64,000 nt of DNA from JAABQT01 sp035459025 (GTDB taxonomy: Bacteria; Pseudomonadota; Gammaproteobacteria; Burkholderiales; SG8-39). The stretch covers positions 42,766 to 106,765 of the forward strand of contig DATHYT010000034.1 in the NCBI GenBank assembly GCA_035459025.1. Direction: 5' to 3'. Positions 7,691 through 15,402 of the stretch are shown piece by piece. Every line of letters begins with the position of its first letter. The first letter of the stretch is position 1. Below the pieces are notes generated by a model. That model was given only the letters and a program-made list of their open reading frames with translations, ran no database searches and was not told the origin of the DNA. The translations under genes and the position numbers were made by a program.

Positions 7691-8463
7691 GGGTCGTCAC
7701 CCTCAACGTCAACGGCATCCGCTCGGCGGCGAAAAAGGGCCTGTACCGTTGGCTCGCCGCGCAGAAGGCCGACGTCGCCTGCCTGCAGGAGATCAAGGCG
7801 CACGACGGCGATCTGCTCGAGGCGATGCGCGCGCCGCGCGGACTGCGCGGTTTCTTCTCGCATGCCAGGAAGAAGGGCTACGCCGGTGTCGCGCTGTACA
7901 GCCGGGCGCAGCCCGACCGGATCGTCGAAGGCTTCGGCGTGAAGGAGTTTGATGAAGAGGGACGCTGCCTCGAGGCGCGCTTCGGCAAGCTGTCGGTGAT
8001 CTCGGTCTACCTGCCCTCGGGTTCCGCGGGGCCGCACCGGCAGGCCTCCAAGTTCCGCTTCCTCGATGCGTTCCTGCCGCACCTGAAGCAACTGCGCAAG
8101 AGCGGGCGCGAGGTGGTGCTGTGCGGCGACTGGAACATCGCGCACAAGGAAATCGACCTGAAGAACTGGCGTTCCAACCGGAAGAACTCGGGCTTCCTGC
8201 CCGAAGAGCGCGCCTGGCTGACGAGAGTGTTCGACGGGCTCGGCTTCGTCGACGTGTTCCGGCGCCTCGATCCCCGGCCCGAGCAGTACACCTGGTGGTC
8301 GAACCGCGGTCAGGCCTGGGCGAAGAACGTCGGCTGGCGCATCGACTACCAGATCGCCACACCGGGCATCGCCGCCAAGGCGACGAAAGCTTCGATCTAC
8401 AGGCGGCGCCGCTTCTCGGACCATGCGCCGCTGACGGTCGACTATGTCTGGCCGCTCGCCTAG
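7687..8463 (+). CDS. xth: Exodeoxyribonuclease III (AP endonuclease family)
   Basis: A 258-residue EEP-superfamily nuclease of base-excision repair. The Mg-binding and catalytic motifs are visible: VVTLNVNGIRSA at the N terminus, ADVACLQEIKAHD (catalytic Glu), VVLCGDWNIAHKEIDL (Asp-Asn), and the C-terminal RRRFSDHAPLTVDY (Asp-His). The start is a TTG overlapping the pyrE stop by 4 bases; no ATG or GTG occurs in frame before the conserved N terminus. The 3' end overlaps the permease gene by 20 bases. Confidence 0.93.
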   Translation: MRVVTLNVNGIRSAAKKGLYRWLAAQKADVACLQEIKAHDGDLLEAMRAPRGLRGFFSHARKKGYAGVALYSRAQPDRIVEGFGVKEFDEEGRCLEARFGKLSVISVYLPSGSAGPHRQASKFRFLDAFLPHLKQLRKSGREVVLCGDWNIAHKEIDLKNWRSNRKNSGFLPEERAWLTRVFDGLGFVDVFRRLDPRPEQYTWWSNRGQAWAKNVGWRIDYQIATPGIAAKATKASIYRRRRFSDHAPLTVDYVWPLA

Positions 8464-9757
8464 CGCGCTGCGGCCCTACCTCGAGGCCGCACCGCTCGCG
8501 GCCCTCGCTCTCGGCATCTCTTCGGGCTTCGCGTTCGCGATGATCGGCGCGACCCTCGCCACGCGCCTTGCCCAGCACGGCGTCACCAAGAGCGCGGTCA
8601 CCGCGTTCGCGCTCACGTTTCTCGCCTACAACCTGAAGTTCCTGTGGGCGCCCGTCGTCGACAATGTGCGCCTGCCGTTGATCGGCCGCTTCGGCCAGCG
8701 CCGCAGCTGGCTGTGGCTGGTCGGCGTGCTGGTGATGGCGGCGGTGGCCTTTCTCGGCGTCGCCGATCCGGAGGAGTCGCTGTTGCTCGTGGCGGTCGCC
8801 GCGATCACTGTCGGCGTGGCCGGTGCGACTTTCGACATCATCATCGACGCCTATCGCATCGAGCTGCTCGAGCCGCGCCAGCTCGGCGTCGGCTCGGGCA
8901 TGTCGCAGTACGGCTGGCGCATCGGCGCCGCCGCGGCGGGCGCGCTGGCGCTGGTCCTCGCCCAGCAGCTCGGTTGGGGCGTGGCGTACGCCGCTTGCGC
9001 CGCCTTCGCGCTCCCGGCGATGCTGGTCGGCGTGGTGATGGGCGAGCCGCGGCGGCACCGCACGCCCGCCGCACCGCGCGGTGCGCTCGAGGCGGTCCGC
9101 GCCTACTTCAGCCCGCTGCTGGAGTTCCTGCAGCGCCAGGGCGCGCTCGTGGTGCTGCTGTTCGTCCTCATCCACAAGATCGGCGACACGCTTGCCAACC
9201 TGACGCTGCGGCTGCTGTTCGAGAGCCTCGGCTTCACCAACAACGAGATCGCCTTCTACGACGTCGGCATCGGCTTCGCAGCGCTGCTCGCCGGCATCTT
9301 CGTCGGCGGCATCCTGTACGTGCAGCTGGGGATGAAGCGCGCCGTGCTGGCGAGCCTGGTCCTGATGGCGGTGTCGAACTTCAGCTTCGCCGCGCTGGCG
9401 GCGGTCGGTCATACCAACCTCGGCATGGCGGCCGCGGTGGGCTTCGAGAACTTCGCCAGCGGCATCGGCGGCGTGACGGTGGTGGCGTACCTGTCGGCGC
9501 TGTGCAACCTGCGCTTCACCGCGACCCAGTATGCGCTACTGTCTGCGCTGGCGAGCATCGCCGGGCGCTTCCTCACGGGGACCACGGCCGGCTCGATGAT
9601 CGAGGCGATCGGCTACGTGAACTTCTATCTGCTCACCACCGTCGTCGCGTTCCCGGGCGTGATCCTGTTCTGGCTCATGATGCGCTCGGGACTCGCCGAC
9701 CTGTCGGTCGGCACCGCCGGCACGGTGGGCGAAGGCGACGCGCGCGGAGGCTCCTGA
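8444..9757 (+). CDS. AmpG-family MFS permease
   Basis: A 437-residue polytopic membrane protein of the AmpG type, a family that imports muropeptides (GlcNAc-anhydroMurNAc peptides) for cell-wall recycling. About twelve hydrophobic segments are visible. A family-like block, LKFLWAPVVDNVRLP, lies between the second and third segments, followed by RFGQRRSWL. FDIIIDAYRIELL in segment 5 resembles the AmpG signature. Family membership is well supported; muropeptide specificity is inferred. It overlaps xth by 20 bases and its stop overlaps the next ATG (TGATG). Confidence 0.85.
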   Translation: MSGRSPSALRPYLEAAPLAALALGISSGFAFAMIGATLATRLAQHGVTKSAVTAFALTFLAYNLKFLWAPVVDNVRLPLIGRFGQRRSWLWLVGVLVMAAVAFLGVADPEESLLLVAVAAITVGVAGATFDIIIDAYRIELLEPRQLGVGSGMSQYGWRIGAAAAGALALVLAQQLGWGVAYAACAAFALPAMLVGVVMGEPRRHRTPAAPRGALEAVRAYFSPLLEFLQRQGALVVLLFVLIHKIGDTLANLTLRLLFESLGFTNNEIAFYDVGIGFAALLAGIFVGGILYVQLGMKRAVLASLVLMAVSNFSFAALAAVGHTNLGMAAAVGFENFASGIGGVTVVAYLSALCNLRFTATQYALLSALASIAGRFLTGTTAGSMIEAIGYVNFYLLTTVVAFPGVILFWLMMRSGLADLSVGTAGTVGEGDARGGS

Positions 9758-9999
9758 TGCGAAAAGCGCAATGCGGGTTGGGCTGGTTCGGGTCGCTGAT
9801 CGTGCTGGCGCTCGCGGTGGGCGCCGGATACTACGTGTACCAGCAGCTGGCCGTCCCCGACGCCTCGCCGAGCTGCGAGGCGGCGCTCAACGGCTGCATC
9901 CACAAGTGCCGACAGACGGCGACCGACGCCACCACGATCCAGGCCTGCCAGCAGGCGTGCCGGGAGGAAGAAACGGTCTGCAAGAGCCTCAGGCGGTGA
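9757..9999 (+). CDS. Small membrane-anchored Cys-rich protein
   Basis: An 80-residue protein with one N-terminal hydrophobic segment (about residues 9-28, LGWFGSLIVLALAVGAGYYV) and a short exported domain. That domain carries six cysteines in a spaced pattern (CEAALNGCIHKC, then CQQAC, then C), which suggests a disulfide-knotted helical hairpin. The ATG overlaps the permease TGA by one base, so it is cotranslated with the AmpG-like gene. It converges on metW with an 11-base overlap. Function unknown. Confidence 0.75.
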   Translation: MRKAQCGLGWFGSLIVLALAVGAGYYVYQQLAVPDASPSCEAALNGCIHKCRQTATDATTIQACQQACREEETVCKSLRR

Positions 10000-10567
10000 C
10001 GCGGTAGACGGCCAGGCTGCCGAGCAGGTTCGGCAGCACGCTCACCGGCCGCCCGCGGTGCAGCACCACGCGCTCGCGGATCTTCGCGCCGAGCTTCGCG
10101 CACAAGTCCTCGAAGTCGTGCAGCGTGCACAGGTGCACGTTCGGCGTGTTGTACCACTGGTGCGGCAGCTCGTCGGACACGGGCATCCTTCCCGCGAGCA
10201 CCTGCAGCCGCGCCCGCCAGTGGCCGAAGTTAGGGAACGACACGATCGCCTCCTTGCCCACGCGCAGCATCTCGCGGGTGAGGAGCTCGATGCGGTGGAT
10301 GGTCTGCAGCGTCTCGGACAGGATGACGTAGTCGAAGGAGCCGCCCTGAAAGAGCGCGAGGCCCGATTCCAGGTCGAGCTGCAGGACGTTGACGTCGTTC
10401 TTCAGGCAGGCGAGCACTTCGGCGTCGTCGATCTCCACGCCGTAGCCGTGCGCCTGGTGCTGCTCCCACAGGTGCCGCAGCAGCGAGCCGTCGCCGCAGC
10501 CTAGATCGAGCACGCGCGAGCCCGGCGCCACCCACTGCGCGATCGCTTCGAGGTCGGGGCGCGTCAT
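9989..10567 (-). CDS. metW: MetW, partner of homoserine O-acyltransferase MetX
   Basis: A 192-residue Rossmann-fold methyltransferase-like protein. The SAM-binding-type motif VLDLGCGDGSLLRHL is near residue 20, and the family block FGHWRARLQVLAGRMP is followed by LPHQWYNTPNVHLCTLHDF. MetW occurs with metX in proteobacteria, where MetX-MetW pairs have been linked to homoserine O-succinyltransferase activity. Its ATG overlaps the metX TGA by 4 bases. Both genes fall under the SAM-II-type riboswitch upstream. Confidence 0.95.
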   Translation of the reverse strand: MTRPDLEAIAQWVAPGSRVLDLGCGDGSLLRHLWEQHQAHGYGVEIDDAEVLACLKNDVNVLQLDLESGLALFQGGSFDYVILSETLQTIHRIELLTREMLRVGKEAIVSFPNFGHWRARLQVLAGRMPVSDELPHQWYNTPNVHLCTLHDFEDLCAKLGAKIRERVVLHRGRPVSVLPNLLGSLAVYRVTA

Positions 10568-11685
10568 AGGTCGATGCTGTCGAAGTAGGCGGCGAGCGCG
10601 CCGTGATAGCGCGGGTCCTCGAGCAGGAACGCGTCGTGCCCGCCGGGGGCGTCGAGCTCGAGGTAGGAGACGATGCGCCGGTTGTCGAGCAGCGCTTTCA
10701 CCATGGCGCGCGAGCGCGCCGGCGCGAAGCGCCAGTCGGACTTGAACGAGACGACGAGAAACGCCGCCCGGGCACGCTCGAAGGACTTCGCCAGGTCGCC
10801 GCCGAAGTCGCCCGCCGGGTCGTAGTAGTCGAGCGCCTTGGTGATCCGCAGGTAGGTGTTGGCGTCGAAGTACGTCGAGAACTTGTCGCCCTGGTACCGC
10901 AGGTAGCTCTCGATCTCGAAGTCGATGTCGAAGTCGAAGCCGAGCGCGGCGCGGCGCAGCTGGCGCCCGAACTTCTCCATCATCGCGTCGTCCGAGAGGT
11001 AGGTGATGTGGCCGATCATGCGCGCGATGCGCAGGCCCCGCGCCGGCACCACGCCGTGCTCGTAGTAGTGCCCGCCATGGAAATCGGGGTCGGTGACGAT
11101 GGCCTGGCGCGCCACCTCGTTGAAGGCGATGTTCTGCGCCGAGAGCTTGGGCGTCGAGGCGATGACGAGCGAGTGGCCGATCCGCTCGGGGTACGCGAGC
11201 GCCCACTGCAGCGCCTGCATGGCGCCGAGCGACCCGCCGATCACCGCCGCGAAGCGCTCGATGCCGAGGTGGTCGGCGAGCCGCGCCTGCGCCGCCACCC
11301 AGTCCTCCACCGTGACCACCGGGAAGTCGGCGCCGTAGGGCTTGGCGGTCGCCGGGTTGACCGAGGTCGGGCCGGTGGAGCCGAAGCAGCCGCCGATGTA
11401 GTTGTTGCCGATGACGAAGAAGCGCTCGGTGTCGAGGGGCTTGCCGGGGCCGACGAGGTTGTCCCACCAGCCGACGTTCCCGGGATCATCGGCATAGGTG
11501 CCGGCGACGTGGTGCGAGGCGTTGAGCGCGTGGCACACGAGCACCGCGTTGGAGCGCGCGGCGTTCAGCGTGCCGTAGGTCTCGTACATGAGCTCGAAGC
11601 GCGGGATCTGGGCGCCGCTCCTGAACCGGAACGGCTCCTCGAATACCGCGCGCCTCGCCTCTACGATGCCGACCGAGCCGGCCAT
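10564..11685 (-). CDS. metX: Homoserine O-acyltransferase MetX
   Basis: A 373-residue alpha/beta-hydrolase-fold enzyme of methionine biosynthesis that acylates homoserine (acetyl, or succinyl when MetW is present). The nucleophile elbow VIGGSLGAMQALQWA supplies the catalytic Ser; the Asp is in LELDAPGGHDAFL, with its His completing the triad. The ATG at 11685 is preceded by GGGAGG four bases away, whereas an upstream in-frame TTG overlaps that SD, so 11685 is preferred. The leader carries a riboswitch aptamer and terminator, indicating repression by S-adenosylmethionine. Confidence 0.95.
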   Translation of the reverse strand: MAGSVGIVEARRAVFEEPFRFRSGAQIPRFELMYETYGTLNAARSNAVLVCHALNASHHVAGTYADDPGNVGWWDNLVGPGKPLDTERFFVIGNNYIGGCFGSTGPTSVNPATAKPYGADFPVVTVEDWVAAQARLADHLGIERFAAVIGGSLGAMQALQWALAYPERIGHSLVIASTPKLSAQNIAFNEVARQAIVTDPDFHGGHYYEHGVVPARGLRIARMIGHITYLSDDAMMEKFGRQLRRAALGFDFDIDFEIESYLRYQGDKFSTYFDANTYLRITKALDYYDPAGDFGGDLAKSFERARAAFLVVSFKSDWRFAPARSRAMVKALLDNRRIVSYLELDAPGGHDAFLLEDPRYHGALAAYFDSIDL

Positions 11686-11701
11686 CCCGCCTCCCAAACG
11701 C

Positions 11702-11738
11702 AAAAAGCCCGTTCAGCTTTCGCGAGAACGGGCTTTTT
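11702..11738 (-). terminator. Intrinsic terminator in the metX leader
   Basis: A perfect 13-bp stem (11726-11738 paired with 11702-11714) with an 11-base loop, ending in five T residues on the minus strand. It lies between the SAM-II-type aptamer and the metX Shine-Dalgarno, where the expression platform is expected. It could also end transcription arriving from the CoA-transferase gene upstream. Nine bases of its 3' arm and loop side (11711-11719) are complementary to the aptamer loop (11775-11783), giving a plausible antiterminator. Confidence 0.85.
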
Positions 11739-11745
11739 CGCCGGT

Positions 11746-11797
11746 CTCTTTAGCGGCATTTGTAGAGCGCCCGCAAGCTGAACATCAAATCGGCGCT
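11746..11797 (-). promoter_or_regulatory. SAM-II-type riboswitch aptamer controlling metX-metW
   Basis: Read on the minus strand, the 52-base segment matches the SAM-II (metA/metX) architecture from memory. A 6-bp P1 stem (AGCGCC at 11797-11792 with GGCGCT at 11771-11766) is followed in its loop by GATTTGA, close to the family GATTTAA. After P1 come ACAAATG (family ATAAATG) and GCTAAAGAG (family GCTAAAAAG). Size, order and position before metX agree. SAM binding should reduce metX expression, probably through the terminator just downstream. The related SAM-V class is an alternative. Confidence 0.82.
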
Positions 11798-11806
11798 GGG
11801 ACGCGA

Positions 11807-13000
11807 TTATAGCCGTGCGGCCCCGCTTTTCACCATGGCGTCGATCTGCGCGTCGTCGTAGCCCGCCTCGCGCAGTACCTCGCGCGTGTGCTCGCCGAAG
11901 CGCGGTGCGTGGCGCCGGTAGGCGGGCGCCGTCTCCGACCACTCCGAGGGCACCTTCATCGACAGGAGCGAGCCCTCGCTCGGGTGCTCGACGGGCGTGA
12001 AGTAGCCGATCGCCTCGAGGTGCGGATCGCGCAGGATGTCCTCGAGGCTGTTCATGCGCTGCACCGGGATGTCGGCGGACCCAAGCGCGGCGAGCCACTC
12101 GTCGGTCGTGCGCCGGGCCATCTCGTCGGCGACGAAGCTGTAGACGGCGTCGAAGTTCTGGCTGCGCCCCTCCGCGGAGGCGAAGCGCGGGTCGGCCACC
12201 ATGTCGGCGCGCCCGACCATCTCGAAGAACGCCTTCCAGTGCTTGTCGTTGTAGATCAGCGCGCAGACGTAGCCGTCCTTGGTCTCGTAGGGGCGGCGAA
12301 AGCGCGTGAGCATGCGCCGGTAGCCCCCCTCGCCCAGTTGCGGCACGAAGGTGTAGCCGCCCAGGTGCTCGCCGAGCACGGACTGCAGCAGGCTCTCGAA
12401 CATCGGCACGTCGACGCGCTGGCCCTTGCCGGTCTTCTCGCGCGCGTAGAGCGCCGCGCTTACCGCGTTCGCCGTGTGCAGGCCCACCGAGCGGTCGGCG
12501 ATGATCACCGGCGTGTAGCGCGGCGACTCGCCGCTCGCCTCGCGCGACAGCCACGGCAGGCCCGCCGCGCCCTGGATCAGATCGTCGTAGGCGGCCTTGG
12601 CGGCGTACGGGCCGCGCTGGCTGTAGCCGAAGCAGCCGACGTAGATGATGCGGGGGTTCACCGCGCGCACGTCCTCGTAGCCGAGCTTCAGGCGCGCCAT
12701 CGCCTGCGGACGGATGTTGTACACGAGCACGTCGGCGGCCTTCGCCAGCGCGAGGCAGGCGTCGCGTCCCTCGGGCCTCTTCAGGTCGAGCACGATGCCG
12801 CGCTTGTTGCGGTTGGCGTTGAGGAAGATGTGCCCCATGCCCTTGGAGCGGAACGGCCAGGCCCAGCGCATGATGTCGCCCTCGGGCGGCTCGACCTTCA
12901 CCACGTCGGCGCCGAAGTCGGCGAGGATCTGCGTGGCGTAGGGGCCCATCACCACGGTGGTGAGGTCCAGCACGCGCACGCCATCCAGCGGTCCGGGCAT
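11807..13000 (-). CDS. Class III (CaiB/BaiF/Frc) acyl-CoA transferase
   Basis: A 397-residue enzyme that would transfer CoA between carboxylic acids through an aspartyl-CoA thioester. The N-terminal signature LDGVRVLDLTTVVMGPYATQ, the segment EPPEGDIMR and the catalytic-Asp region AAYDDLIQGAAGLPWL (Asp139 or 140) are present. Full length for the family. The substrate cannot be told from sequence. It lies 12 bases downstream of ptsI on the same strand, but its functional link with the PTS is doubtful. Its transcript would run into the metX leader terminator. Confidence 0.88.
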   Translation of the reverse strand: MPGPLDGVRVLDLTTVVMGPYATQILADFGADVVKVEPPEGDIMRWAWPFRSKGMGHIFLNANRNKRGIVLDLKRPEGRDACLALAKAADVLVYNIRPQAMARLKLGYEDVRAVNPRIIYVGCFGYSQRGPYAAKAAYDDLIQGAAGLPWLSREASGESPRYTPVIIADRSVGLHTANAVSAALYAREKTGKGQRVDVPMFESLLQSVLGEHLGGYTFVPQLGEGGYRRMLTRFRRPYETKDGYVCALIYNDKHWKAFFEMVGRADMVADPRFASAEGRSQNFDAVYSFVADEMARRTTDEWLAALGSADIPVQRMNSLEDILRDPHLEAIGYFTPVEHPSEGSLLSMKVPSEWSETAPAYRRHAPRFGEHTREVLREAGYDDAQIDAMVKSGAARL

Positions 13001-13012
13001 CGGGGGCCTTTC

Positions 13013-14737
13013 TCAGGCGTTGAGCTGCGCCAGAAGCTCGCGCGTCTTCGCCGAGTCGGTGGAGCGCAGCACCTTCTGCGCCAGCGGCTCGGCCGCGGCG
13101 AGGTCGGTACGCAGCACGCGCTCCTTGATCGCGAGCAGCTGCGCCGGGTGCATGGAGAAGTTGCGCAACCCGAAGCCGAGCAGCAGGCGCGTGAGCGCAG
13201 CATCGCCCGCCATCTCGCCGCACACCGCCACCGGCGTGCGCGCGCGCGCCGCGGCGTGGATCACCTGCGCCACCAGCTGCAGCACCGCGGGGTGCAGCGG
13301 ATCGTACAGGTGCGCCACCGCGTCGTCGGTGCGGTCGATGGCGAGCGTGTACTGGATCAGGTCGTTGGTGCCGAGCGAGAGGAAATCCAGCCGCTTGATG
13401 AACATGGGCAGCGCGAGCGCCGCCGCCGGAATCTCGATCATGGCGCCCACCTCGACGCCCTTGTCGTAGGGCTGGCGCCGCTCGTCGAGCTGCTGGCGCG
13501 CCTGGCCAATGAGCACCAGGGCCTGGTCGACCTCGTGCGCGTGCGCCACCATCGGAAGCAGGATCCTGACCTTGCCGTGGTGCGAGGCGCGCAGGATGGC
13601 GCGCAGCTGCGCAAGGAAAATGTGCGGCTCGGCGAGGCAGTAGCGGATGGCGCGCAGCCCCAGCGCCGGGTTGGGCATCGCCTCGATGTGGCCCGAAAGC
13701 GCCTTGTCGGCGCCGATATCGAGCGTGCGGATCACCACGGGCTTGCCCGCCATCTTGCGCGCCACCTCGCGGTAGGCCTCGAACTGCTCGTCCTCGCCCG
13801 GCAGGTCCTTGCGGTTCATGAACAGGAACTCGGTACGGAACAGGCCGATGCCCTGCGCCCCCGACTCGTGCACCTTGTCCAGGTCCTGCGGCAGCTCGAT
13901 GTTGGCGAAAAGCTCGATCGCCGTGCCGTCGAGCGTGGCCGCCGGCGTGCTCTTCAGGCGCCCGAGCTTCTTCCTCTCCAGCTCGTGCTGCGACTGGCGC
14001 AGGCGGTACTCGGCAAGCACCAGGGGATCGGGGTCCACCACCAGCACGCCCTGGATGCCGTCCACGATCAGGAGCTCGCCCTCGCGGATCATGTGGCGCG
14101 CATGGTGCAGGCCGACCAGCGCCGGGATGTTGAGGCTGCGCGCGAGGATCGCGGTGTGCGAGGTGACGCCGCCGACGTCGGTGACGAAGCCGCCGTACTC
14201 GTGGCGCTTGAACAGCAGCATGTCGGCGGGCGAGAGGTCGTGCGCCACCACGATGAGCTTGTGCTCGTCGCTGAGCTTGGGCGCGAGCGGCGCGCGCTGG
14301 CCGATCAGCGCCTTCAGCACGCGCTCGACCACCTGCTGCACGTCGGCGCCGCGCTCGCGCAGGTAGGCGTCTTCGACCTGCGCGAACTGCTCTTCGAGCG
14401 TCTCCATCTGCTGCACCAGCGCCCACTCGGCGTTGCAGCGGCGCTCGCGGATGATCTCGCGTGGCGCGTGCGACAGCGAGGAGTCCTCCAGCATCATGCG
14501 GTGCAGGCTGAGGAAGGCGCCGAACTCGGCCGGCGCGTCTGCCGGGATCTGGCTTTCGAGCTGGGCCAGCTCCTGCTTGGCGCGCGCGATGCCGGCGTCG
14601 AAGCGGAAGATCTCGCCCGCCACCGCGTGCGCCGGGACCTGGTAGTGCGCCACTTCGAGGCGTGCCGTGGACACGAGGTGCGCCTGGCCGATGGTGATGC
14701 CCGAGGTGACGCTCGAGCCGTGCAGAACGAAGTTCAC
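13013..14737 (-). CDS. ptsI: PTS enzyme I (phosphoenolpyruvate-protein phosphotransferase)
   Basis: A 574-residue protein that autophosphorylates from PEP and passes phosphate to HPr. The active-site His194 lies in GGVTSHTAILAR, and the PEP-binding C-terminal barrel shows GIGLFRTEFLFMNR, LSLGTNDLIQYTLA and VAVCGEMAGD. The GTG at 14737 gives VNFVLHGSSVTSGITIGQAH and follows GGGGGAG at the end of ptsH; the longer in-frame reading would overlap ptsH without family support. It is four bases after ptsH, as in the classic operon. Confidence 0.95.
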   Translation of the reverse strand: MNFVLHGSSVTSGITIGQAHLVSTARLEVAHYQVPAHAVAGEIFRFDAGIARAKQELAQLESQIPADAPAEFGAFLSLHRMMLEDSSLSHAPREIIRERRCNAEWALVQQMETLEEQFAQVEDAYLRERGADVQQVVERVLKALIGQRAPLAPKLSDEHKLIVVAHDLSPADMLLFKRHEYGGFVTDVGGVTSHTAILARSLNIPALVGLHHARHMIREGELLIVDGIQGVLVVDPDPLVLAEYRLRQSQHELERKKLGRLKSTPAATLDGTAIELFANIELPQDLDKVHESGAQGIGLFRTEFLFMNRKDLPGEDEQFEAYREVARKMAGKPVVIRTLDIGADKALSGHIEAMPNPALGLRAIRYCLAEPHIFLAQLRAILRASHHGKVRILLPMVAHAHEVDQALVLIGQARQQLDERRQPYDKGVEVGAMIEIPAAALALPMFIKRLDFLSLGTNDLIQYTLAIDRTDDAVAHLYDPLHPAVLQLVAQVIHAAARARTPVAVCGEMAGDAALTRLLLGFGLRNFSMHPAQLLAIKERVLRTDLAAAEPLAQKVLRSTDSAKTRELLAQLNA

Positions 14738-14741
14738 CGTC

Positions 14742-15011
14742 CTACTCCCCCTCGCCGAACTTGCCGGCCACCAGCTCACGGATCGCCGCCAGCGCGGCCT
14801 CGGCGTCCGCGCCTTCGGCTTCCACCGTGAGCGCGGCGCCGCGCCCGGCGGCGAGCATCATGACGCCCATGATGCTCTTCGCGTTGACGCGCCGGCCGTT
14901 GCGCGTCAGCCAGACCTCGGCGGCGAAGCGGCTCGCCACCTGGGTCAGCTTGGCCGACGCGCGCGCGTGCAGCCCGAGCTTGTTGGTGACGGTGAGCTCA
15001 GCGCTTGGCAC
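14742..15011 (-). CDS. ptsH: Phosphocarrier protein HPr
   Basis: An 89-residue phosphocarrier. The phosphorylated His15 sits in KLGLHARASAKL, and Ser46, the regulatory HPr-kinase site, in NAKSIMGVMML. A GTG start at 15011 gives VPSAELTVTNKLGLHARAS. It overlaps the upstream EIIA gene by 14 bases. With EIIA and EI it forms a soluble phosphorelay without a visible sugar permease, consistent with the regulatory PTS of betaproteobacteria. Confidence 0.95.
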   Translation of the reverse strand: MPSAELTVTNKLGLHARASAKLTQVASRFAAEVWLTRNGRRVNAKSIMGVMMLAAGRGAALTVEAEGADAEAALAAIRELVAGKFGEGE

Positions 15012-15402
15012 CGCAGGAATCCGAGTTCATGTGCACCACGCCTTCGGCGCCGCCCGAGAGGGCGCGCTGCACCAGCGCGGCGAGCGCGGCGCGGCGGCCC
15101 GAAAGCACGCGCACCAGCATCGGCAGCGACACGCCGGATACGCCCTCCACGCGGCCGTCGGCCAGCAGCCGCGCGGCGACGTTGCAGGGCGTGGCGCCGA
15201 ACATGTCGGTGAGCACCAGCAGCCCCTCGCCCGTGTCCAGGCGGGCGGCGAGCGTGCGCGCGCGCGCGAGCACCGCCTCCGGGGCGTCGCCGGGCGCCAC
15301 GCCGAGCGCGGCGGCCTGTGCGGGGGCGCCGAGGATCTGCGCGGCGCTGGCGAGCAGCGCCTCGCCGATGGCGCCGTGCGAGATCACCAGGACGCCGATC
15401 AC
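14998..15402 (-). CDS. Mannose-family PTS EIIA protein
   Basis: A 134-residue single-domain protein of the EIIA-Man fold. His9 in VLVISHGAIGEALL is the expected phosphoacceptor, and LLVLTDMFGATPCNVA is the second family block. No EIIB, EIIC or EIID gene lies nearby, so it probably acts in regulation rather than sugar uptake. A GTG start overlaps the gshB TGA by 4 bases (GTGA); no ATG is available in frame. Confidence 0.9.
   Translation of the reverse strand: MIGVLVISHGAIGEALLASAAQILGAPAQAAALGVAPGDAPEAVLARARTLAARLDTGEGLLVLTDMFGATPCNVAARLLADGRVEGVSGVSLPMLVRVLSGRRAALAALVQRALSGGAEGVVHMNSDSCGAKR

Noticed and set aside
14738..14779. 14-codon N-terminal extension of ptsI
   Set aside because: It overlaps ptsH, has no similarity to enzyme I, and the GTG at 14737 has a good SD at the end of ptsH.
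11888..14830. 980-codon plus-strand open frame opposite the CoA-transferase and ptsI
   Set aside because: Antisense shadow spanning two well-recognised minus-strand genes; its His/Arg/Val/Gln-rich composition is typical of reverse-frame reading of high-GC genes.
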